A stretch of DNA of 64,000 nt, from contig NZ_QZCF01000010.1 in the NCBI RefSeq assembly GCF_003591485.1, forward strand, positions 1 through 64,000. Direction: 5' to 3'. The notes under the pieces were generated by a model. The model ran no database searches and was not told where the DNA came from. It saw only the letters and a program-made list of their open reading frames with translations. Positions 58,507 through 64,000 of the stretch are shown here, piece after piece; the first letter of the stretch is position 1; every line of letters starts with the position of its first letter. The translations under genes were made by a program, and so were the position numbers. This stretch comes from Paenibacillus sp. 1011MAR3C5 (GTDB lineage Bacteria > Bacillota > Bacilli > Paenibacillales > Paenibacillaceae).

Positions 58507-59382
58507 GTGAGTACATTTGAAGTTAGCCACTATCAAGATACGTATACGATCTATGAGTTAAAGGAGAATTCCACGTCATCACGCGTGCTCGTATGCCCGG
58601 AACGCGGCGGCATCGTGATCGGCTGCCAATTGAATGGCGAGGAGCTCTTCTTTTTGGATAAAGCGACATTCGAGAATCCTGCCTCCAACATCCGTGGCGG
58701 CAATCCGATTCTGTTCCCAATCTCCGGATCCCTTCAGGATTCCGCTTATGAGTGGAACGGCGTGACCTACAAGATGGGCCAACACGGCGTTGCTCGCATC
58801 TACCCTTGGGAAGTAGTCGGCACTTCGGCGGAAGGCGAAGCTTCCATTACGCTGCGTCTTCGCGCAAGCGAAGCTACTCTTGCCGCATATCCCTTCCAAT
58901 TTGAGCTGATCTTCACCTATGTGCTGGTGAACGGCGAGCTCCATACCCGCCAGCAATATCGCAATATTGGCGAAGGCGAAGCCATGCCTTTATACCCTGG
59001 CTTCCATCCGTACTTTGCGATCGAAGGCAGCAAGGATATTCCGTACAAAACGGACGCTCCGCGTTATGTCGATCTGACGACCGGCGAAGAGGCCGATTAT
59101 ACTGGACGCGCCAACATGGATGACTTCATTGATTCCATCTGCCTGTTCGGCGCAAAAGAACCCAGCATCTCCTTCCCTATTCGCGAAGGCGTAACCGTCA
59201 ACCTGCGTTATGATGATCTGTTCAAATATGTAGTTATTTGGTCAGTCAAGGAGCGCCCGTTCGTGTGCGTCGAGCCTTGGATGGGACTGCCGAACGAAAT
59301 GAACAACCGCAATGAGCTGCTCTACGTGAAGCCAGGCGAAGAACTTCGCGCCGACCTCGTCATCGGCTGTGAGACGAAGTAA
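58507..59382 (+). CDS. Aldose 1-epimerase family protein
   Basis: A 291-residue beta-sandwich protein of the GalM/LacX group. It has GGNPILFPISGSL near residue 60, QHGVARIYPWEV with the conserved His at ~95-106, PGFHPYFAI with the second His at ~164-172, and VCVEPWMGLPNEMN with the catalytic Glu near 255. Such enzymes interconvert alpha and beta anomers of sugars; LacX-like members act on hexose or hexose-6-phosphate. The start is GTG with GGAGGTAGC upstream. An in-frame extension to 58165 crosses the previous terminator and gene and is not real. Confidence 0.9.
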   Translation: MSTFEVSHYQDTYTIYELKENSTSSRVLVCPERGGIVIGCQLNGEELFFLDKATFENPASNIRGGNPILFPISGSLQDSAYEWNGVTYKMGQHGVARIYPWEVVGTSAEGEASITLRLRASEATLAAYPFQFELIFTYVLVNGELHTRQQYRNIGEGEAMPLYPGFHPYFAIEGSKDIPYKTDAPRYVDLTTGEEADYTGRANMDDFIDSICLFGAKEPSISFPIREGVTVNLRYDDLFKYVVIWSVKERPFVCVEPWMGLPNEMNNRNELLYVKPGEELRADLVIGCETK

Positions 59383-59393
59383 GCCTGTATAAT

Positions 59394-59432
59394 GAAGAGG
59401 CCTCCCTTGCCATTGGCTTGGGAGGCCTCTTC
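59394..59432 (+). terminator. Terminator of the epimerase gene
   Basis: GAAGAGGCCTCCC (59394-59406) pairs with GGGAGGCCTCTTC (59420-59432) around a 13-base loop, 12 bases after the stop. The following TGTTG is a weak T tract. Confidence 0.8.
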
Positions 59433-59462
59433 TGTTGCGGCTCATATAAATTAGCCGCATAA

Positions 59463-60230
59463 GCGGATTTCCGCGCGGGCGGCACCTGTAAGCCGAGTTT
59501 CTCGGCTTGGAGCGCGGGTTTCCGCGCGGGCGGCGCTTGCAAGCCGAGAAACTCGGCTTAGAGCGCGGGTTTCCGCGCGGGCGGCGCTTGCAAGCCGAGT
59601 TTCTCGGCTTAGAGCGCGGGTTTCCGCGCGGGCGGCGCCTGTAAGCCGAGTTTCTCGGCTTAGAGCGCGGGTTTCCGCGCGGGCGGCGCTTGCAAGCCGA
59701 GTTTCTCGGCTTAGAGCGCGGGTTTCCGCGCAGGCGGCGCCTGTAAGCCGAGTTTCTCGGCTTGGAGCGCGGGTTTCCGCGCGGGCGGCGCTTGCAAGCC
59801 GAGTTTCTCGGCTTAGAGCGCGGGTTTCCGCGCGAGCGACGCTTGCAAGCCGAGTTTCTCGGCTTAGAGCGCGGGTTTCCGCGCGGGCGACGCTTGCAAG
59901 CCGAGTTTCTCGGCTTAGAGCGCGGGTTTCCGCGCGGGCGGCGTTTGCAAGCCGAGTTTCTCGGCTTAGAGCGCGGGTTTCCGCGCGAGCGACGCTTGCA
60001 AGCCGAGTTTCTCGGCTTAGAGCGCGGGTTTCCGCGCGGGCGGCGCTTGCAAGCCGAGTTTCTCGGCTTAGAGCGCGGATTTCCGCGCGAGCGACGCTTG
60101 CAAGCCGAGTTTCTCGGCTTGGAGCGCGGGTTTCCGCGCGGGCGGCGCTTGCAAGCCGAGTTTCTCGGCTTAGAGCGCGGATTTCCGCGCGAGCGACGCT
60201 TGCAAGCCGAGTTTCTCGGCTTGGAGCACA
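59463..60230. repeat. 51-base tandem array 2, fifteen hairpin units
   Basis: The core AAGCCGAGTTTCTCGGCTT begins at 59490 and then every 51 bases exactly to 60204, giving 15 units. Each core folds into AAGCCGAG with CTCGGCTT around TTT; the second unit has AAA in the loop. Spacers read like AGAGCGCGGGTTTCCGCGC then GGGCGGCGCTTGC and contain a second inverted repeat (GCGCGGGTTTCCGCGC). Because 51 is divisible by three, one frame stays open for 165 residues with a 17-residue repeat, but this has no start site and is a by-product. The array lies between two convergent genes. Confidence 0.95.
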
Positions 60231-60255
60231 GCGAGGCGCTCGAACGGCGATGCTT

Positions 60256-60945
60256 TTAGTAGCCTTCGCCTTGGCCGCCGGTTACGATTGCGACGCTGGA
60301 GCTTGCGCCGATGCGGGTCGCTCCGGAATTAAGCATCTGCAGGGCGGTCTCCAGATCCCGAACGCCGCCGGATGCTTTTACGCCAATAGTCGGTCCTACT
60401 GTACGCCGCATGAGCGCAATATCTTCCGCAGTAGCTCCGCCTTTTCCGAAGCCTGTTGAGGTCTTAACAAAATCGGCGCCAGCCGCAACACACAGCTCGC
60501 ACGCATTCACTTTCTCCTCATCCGTCAGCAGTCCCGTCTCCAAAATAACCTTGAGCGCCGCTTTCCCTTTGCAAGCAGCTACGACGCCCTCAACATCACG
60601 TTGAACACCTTCGTAATCGCCGGATTTCAACAGGCCGATGTTCAGCACCATATCGATCTCGGTTGCGCCGTCATTAATGGCTTGCGTAGCCTCAAATGCT
60701 TTGGACGCCGTAGTAGTCGCACCTAACGGGAATCCGACAACCGTCGTAATGCCGACGCCCGAGCCCTTCAGCTCTTCCGCCACAAGCGGAACCCAGCCCG
60801 CATTCACGCAGACCGTCGCAAAATGATGCTCTCTTGCTTCCTTGCAGATCGCGATAATATCTGACTTGGTCGCATCCGCCTTTAATATGGTATGATCGAT
60901 CATCGCTGCTACTTCCGCCGATGACCAGCTAGTCTTTTGTTCCAC
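60256..60945 (-). CDS. deoC: Deoxyribose-phosphate aldolase
   Basis: A 229-residue TIM-barrel aldolase that splits 2-deoxyribose 5-phosphate into glyceraldehyde 3-phosphate and acetaldehyde, the last step of deoxynucleoside breakdown. Signatures are [12 protein letters not shown] at ~15-26, EIDMVLNIG, the Schiff-base Lys in [14 protein letters not shown] (~157-170) and [10 protein letters not shown] with the second Lys. Length is typical of the ~223-residue Bacillus enzyme. It is divergent from the purine nucleoside phosphorylase gene, a functional partner. The 3' end lies 26 bases from repeat array 2. Confidence 0.95.
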   Translation of the reverse strand: MEQKTSWSSAEVAAMIDHTILKADATKSDIIAICKEAREHHFATVCVNAGWVPLVAEELKGSGVGITTVVGFPLGATTTASKAFEATQAINDGATEIDMVLNIGLLKSGDYEGVQRDVEGVVAACKGKAALKVILETGLLTDEEKVNACELCVAAGADFVKTSTGFGKGGATAEDIALMRRTVGPTIGVKASGGVRDLETALQMLNSGATRIGASSSVAIVTGGQGEGY

Positions 60946-61183
60946 TGTTTTTCCTCCATTCCCTTAATCCCAGGGTGTCTGTCACGTACTATTATACGAA
61001 GCTTTTCCGCAAACAACAACAAAGCAGCCTCTTTCATGCCGGCAATCCTAACTGGGAAACTGCGGCAGGAAGCTGAGGTTTACTTTGCCCCTTCTCTACG
61101 CTATTATGAGGGTGCCTCACATTCCCATATTTGCCGCGACCGGTCAGTCCGGTAGCCGGCTATACACAAAGGAGATTTTACAT

Positions 61184-62011
61184 ATGGACAATATGCTCGT
61201 CAAAATAAAAGAAGCGGCAGCCTATATCGAAAGCAAGCTGTCATCCAAGCCGCAGCTCGGCATGATTCTCGGCTCCGGCCTTGGGGTTATGGCTGACGAA
61301 GTAGAGAATGCCATTGTCATTCCTTACGGAGACATCCCTCATTTCCCGGTATCAACCGTAGAGGGACACTCTGGAGAGTTGGTTATTGGAGAACTGGAAG
61401 GAAAAACCGTGCTGGTGATGAAGGGTCGCTTCCATTACTACGAAGGCTACAGCATGAAGGAAGTTGTCTTCCCTGTGTATGTGATGAAGCAGCTCGGCAT
61501 CGGCACGCTGCTGGTCACCAATGCAGCAGGCGGCATGAATCGCGCGTTCGCGGCAGGCGATCTGATGCTGATTACCGATCATATTAACAATACCGGCGAC
61601 AACCCGCTTATCGGGGCAAATATTGCCGAGCTTGGCCCGCGTTTCCCGGATATGTCGGGCGCCTATAACAAGGAGCTTCGCGCCGTTATCGCCGAGCAAG
61701 CCCAATCGCAGGGTATCAAGCTGCAGCAAGGTGTATATGTAAGCATTACCGGCCCTACCTATTGCACGCCTGCAGAGCTTACAATGATGGCCCGTTGGGG
61801 CGCCGATGCAGTTGGCATGTCCACAGCACCTGAGGTCATTGCGGCGAATTATTGCGGCATTCGCGTAGCGGGGATCACTTGTATTACCGACATGGCGATC
61901 GGAGACGAGCTGGAGCCGCTGACGCATGAACAAGTGGTCAAAGTCGCCAATGAGACGCGTCCGAAGTTCATCTCACTGGTCAAAGCATCGGTGCGCGCAT
62001 TTCAGATTTAA
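61184..62011 (+). CDS. punA: Purine nucleoside phosphorylase (trimeric type)
   Basis: A 275-residue enzyme that phosphorolyses guanosine, inosine and deoxy forms to base and (deoxy)ribose 1-phosphate. It has MILGSGLGVMADE (~28-40), the phosphate-binding GRFHYYEGY (~83-91), LLVTNAAGGMN, and the specificity loop GPTYCTPAEL with GADAVGMSTAPEVIAA. AAGGAG precedes ATG 61184; the in-frame ATG at 61085 has none. Together with divergent deoC and the secreted nucleotidase at 62336 it points to nucleoside salvage. Confidence 0.95.
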   Translation: MDNMLVKIKEAAAYIESKLSSKPQLGMILGSGLGVMADEVENAIVIPYGDIPHFPVSTVEGHSGELVIGELEGKTVLVMKGRFHYYEGYSMKEVVFPVYVMKQLGIGTLLVTNAAGGMNRAFAAGDLMLITDHINNTGDNPLIGANIAELGPRFPDMSGAYNKELRAVIAEQAQSQGIKLQQGVYVSITGPTYCTPAELTMMARWGADAVGMSTAPEVIAANYCGIRVAGITCITDMAIGDELEPLTHEQVVKVANETRPKFISLVKASVRAFQI

Positions 62012-62133
62012 TCCTGCTGAATCGAACGTTTAACAAGATTGCTATAAACGATTTCGATCAGGGCAAGCATACTCATCAAGTGAGTATCTACTGGCCCATT
62101 ACCATTTTTCCAATTCCGCACAAAAATATGAAG

Positions 62134-62159
62134 CGCCGCAAACTCATTGCGGCGTTTTT
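62134..62159 (+). terminator. Terminator of the phosphorylase gene
   Basis: CGCCGCAA (62134-62141) pairs with TTGCGGCG (62147-62154) and is followed by TTTTT. It lies 123 bases after the stop. The rest of the 324-base gap (62012-62335) shows no gene and no promoter I can name with confidence. Confidence 0.88.
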
Positions 62160-62335
62160 ACATTTAGCATGATTCGAAAGTATTCCCCCCTTGGAGCCCT
62201 TGAATAAGAACCTCTCCTCTATTGTTTTACAAAACCTTTAGTTTTTCGGTACAGGATTTCCAAACCGCGCCGCCGAATATCTCCCTGTTCCAATATTCAC
62301 ACTATACAAATAGGCGATGGAGGGATGATTCGTTC

Positions 62336-64000
62336 ATGAGAAAACCATGGAATTGGCTGCTGTCCACTGTGCTGAGCCTGGCTTTGGTGCTGGGGCTTGC
62401 AAGCGGGGCGGCGGCAGAGGGCAATACGGAGCAAGGCGTCAAGCATCTGACCATTTTACACACGAACGACATGCACGCACGGTCAATCGAAAACGGAGCC
62501 GAGATGGGATTTGCCAAGGTAGCCGGTATCTTCGACAGCTATCGCAAAGCCAATCCGAATACGCTCGTCCTCGATGCAGGCGATGCGATTCACGGCACAA
62601 CGTTCGCCACTCTAGTAGGCGGGCAAAGCGTCGCCGATGTGATGAACCTGATGGGGTACGATGCCATGGCACCGGGCAACCACGAGTTCAACTATGGAAC
62701 CGACAGGCTGCTGGAACTGGCAAAAGGCCTAAAGTTCCCCGTTATTAGCGGCAACGTCAGAGACAAACAGAATGATCAGATCTTCAAGCCATATATCATC
62801 AAAGAGATTGACGGCATCAAGGTGGGCATCTTCGGTCTCTCCACACCAGAGACGGCTTACAAGACGCATCCGATAAACGTCGAAAAAATCACGTTCACCG
62901 ATCCGGTCAAAGAAGCGCAATCCATCGTCGACGAGCTGCAGGATCAAACGGATCTTATTATTGCGCTGGGACATCTGGGCATGGACAAATCAAGCGAGGA
63001 TAACAGCTTCAAGGTCGTCAAAGCCGTGAAAGGGATCGATCTTTTCGTAGACGGCCACAGCCATACTCTGCTGGAGAAAGGACTTCTGTCCGATAACGAT
63101 ACGCTTATCGTCAGCACAGGCGAATATACGCAGCATGTCGGCGTCGTTGATATTTGGCTGCAGGATGGCAAAATAACAAAACGTGAAGCGAAGCTGATCA
63201 ATCAGGAAGACTCCGCCAATATCACACCGAATGAATCCGTTACAGCCAAAGTAGCCGAAATCATTAAGGCACAGGAAGTCATATTGGCAGAGAAAGTCGG
63301 CAACACCTCCGTAGCTCTCGAAGGTGCCCGCGAGAAAGTACGCGCAAGCGAGACTAACCTTGGCAATCTGATTGCGGATGCCCTGCTCTTCGTCACTAAG
63401 GCGGATGTTGCTCTGACCAACGGCGGAGGCATTCGTGCATCCATCGATCAAGGCGTCATTACGAAGGGAGAAGTCATTACCGTTCTCCCATTCGGCAACC
63501 AGATCGTCACGCTTAAGGTGAAAGGCGCTGATATTAAGTCTGCGCTGGAAAATGGCGTCTCCGATTACCCGAACGCCAAAGGAGCCTTCCCCCAGGTCGG
63601 GGGGATGAGCTTCAAGATTGATCCCGCTGCGGCTCCAGGCTCGCGCGTGCATGATCTGAAGGTCGGCAGCAAAGCAATAGACCTCCAAGCGGAATACACG
63701 ATTGCGACGAATGACTTCCTTGCAGCAGGCGGGGATGAATACACCATGTTCGGCCAATATCCGCAGGCCGGTATGTACGGCTCGTTGGATGAGGCGCTTA
63801 TCGCCTATATTCAGGAATTGGGTTCCGCGGACCCGAAGGTTGAAGGCCGCATCAAGGAATATGCCGCTCCCGGAACTGCAACACCGCAACCTGAACCAAA
63901 GCCAAACCCTGAGCCTAAGCCAGAACCAAAACCAGAATCTAACCCGGAAGTGCAGCCTGTCTATATTGTGAAGAAAGGCGACACGCTATGGGGCATTGCG
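62336..64000 (+). CDS. Secreted 5'-nucleotidase/2',3'-cyclic phosphodiesterase with LysM (5' part)
   Basis: The frame starts MRKPWNWLLSTVLSLALVLG, a signal peptide ending near ASGAAA, and stays open to the window end (555 codons). Residues ~38-250 are a calcineurin-like metallophosphatase with LHTNDMHAR, LDAGDAIHG, GNHEFNYG, ALGHLG and DGHSH. Residues ~300-510 are the substrate-binding domain of UshA/YfkN-type nucleotidases (LTNGGGIRASI, GNQIVTL, ATNDFLAAGGDEY). A Pro/Glu/Lys linker leads to a LysM domain (YIVKKGDTLWGIA) cut by the window edge, which should hold the enzyme on peptidoglycan. It would release nucleosides outside the cell for uptake and the phosphorylase upstream. GGAGGG lies 11 bases before the start. 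Confidence 0.9.
   Translation, partial: MRKPWNWLLSTVLSLALVLGLASGAAAEGNTEQGVKHLTILHTNDMHARSIENGAEMGFAKVAGIFDSYRKANPNTLVLDAGDAIHGTTFATLVGGQSVADVMNLMGYDAMAPGNHEFNYGTDRLLELAKGLKFPVISGNVRDKQNDQIFKPYIIKEIDGIKVGIFGLSTPETAYKTHPINVEKITFTDPVKEAQSIVDELQDQTDLIIALGHLGMDKSSEDNSFKVVKAVKGIDLFVDGHSHTLLEKGLLSDNDTLIVSTGEYTQHVGVVDIWLQDGKITKREAKLINQEDSANITPNESVTAKVAEIIKAQEVILAEKVGNTSVALEGAREKVRASETNLGNLIADALLFVTKADVALTNGGGIRASIDQGVITKGEVITVLPFGNQIVTLKVKGADIKSALENGVSDYPNAKGAFPQVGGMSFKIDPAAAPGSRVHDLKVGSKAIDLQAEYTIATNDFLAAGGDEYTMFGQYPQAGMYGSLDEALIAYIQELGSADPKVEGRIKEYAAPGTATPQPEPKPNPEPKPEPKPESNPEVQPVYIVKKGDTLWGIA

Noticed and set aside
59463-60230. CRISPR array
   Set aside because: The spacers are nearly identical to each other, the period is constant because the whole 51-base unit is repeated, and no cas gene is in the window. 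The same holds for the array at 32580-32880.
59762-60259. 165-residue repeat protein
   Set aside because: It has no ribosome site, begins inside a repeat unit, and its regular frame follows from the unit being 51 bases. Array 1 with 51-52-base units breaks the frame.
62990-63889. 299-residue minus-strand frame
   Set aside because: It is opposite the nucleotidase, whose catalytic motifs are all present in order.

Overview
The window looks like chromosome of a spore-forming, Gram-positive member of the Bacillales, most likely Paenibacillus or a close relative. The reasons are strong AGGAGG-type ribosome binding sites, roughly balanced GC, a BclA-like collagen repeat protein of the spore surface, an SLH-bearing lysin, a PBSX-type tail cluster, and LexA boxes of the Bacillus type. 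This assignment is inference; no rRNA or tRNA gene was seen.

Layout. 1-2.0 kb: the 3' end of a collagen-like exosporium gene, a decayed second copy, and a membrane-anchored protein. 2.2-13.4 kb: ilvA, an aldo/keto reductase, a glycolipid-type run (MGDG-synthase-like glycosyltransferase, MFS carrier, VTT protein), small proteins, alkC with a LexA-like box, an MHYT sensor kinase, and mscL overlapping a Nudix gene. 13.5-17.2 kb: a three-gene exopolysaccharide operon on the minus strand (GT2 synthase, acyltransferase, GH18), followed upstream by a 750-base gap holding a structured RNA candidate.

17.9-34.0 kb: a compact contractile tail cluster in PBSX (xkd) order: tail terminator, sheath, tube, tail assembly chaperone with a programmed -1 frameshift, tape measure, LysM protein, hub, baseplate, two fibres, XhlA, amidase-SLH and holin. 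There is no terminase, portal, capsid or integrase, and host genes lie on both sides. It therefore reads as a phage-tail-like bacteriocin (tailocin) rather than a prophage. Its control region has an Xre repressor, three matching palindromic operators, an ArpU-like activator, an ImmA/IrrE protease and a consensus LexA box in front of the tail operon, which together suggest release after DNA damage.

34.0-46.0 kb: a MerR-controlled SMR efflux pair, a FAD/Rieske oxidoreductase, a 1455-residue pseudokinase-STAND-LuxR regulator, a wrecked manganese catalase gene, a TraX-like protein, a Ser/Thr kinase and low-complexity proteins. 46.1-57.0 kb: a minus-strand signalling block with two GGDEF-EAL proteins, an HD-GYP protein, a hybrid histidine kinase and an OmpR-type regulator. 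57.1-64.0 kb: a PrsA-like foldase, an aldose epimerase, and nucleoside salvage (deoC, purine nucleoside phosphorylase, secreted 5'-nucleotidase with LysM).

Two tandem arrays (32.6-32.9 and 59.5-60.2 kb) lie 27 kb apart. They share a 51-base period and the same AAGCCGAG/CTCGGCTT hairpin but have different spacers. These arrays and the frameshifted, doubly SOS-linked tail cluster are the most interesting parts of the window.
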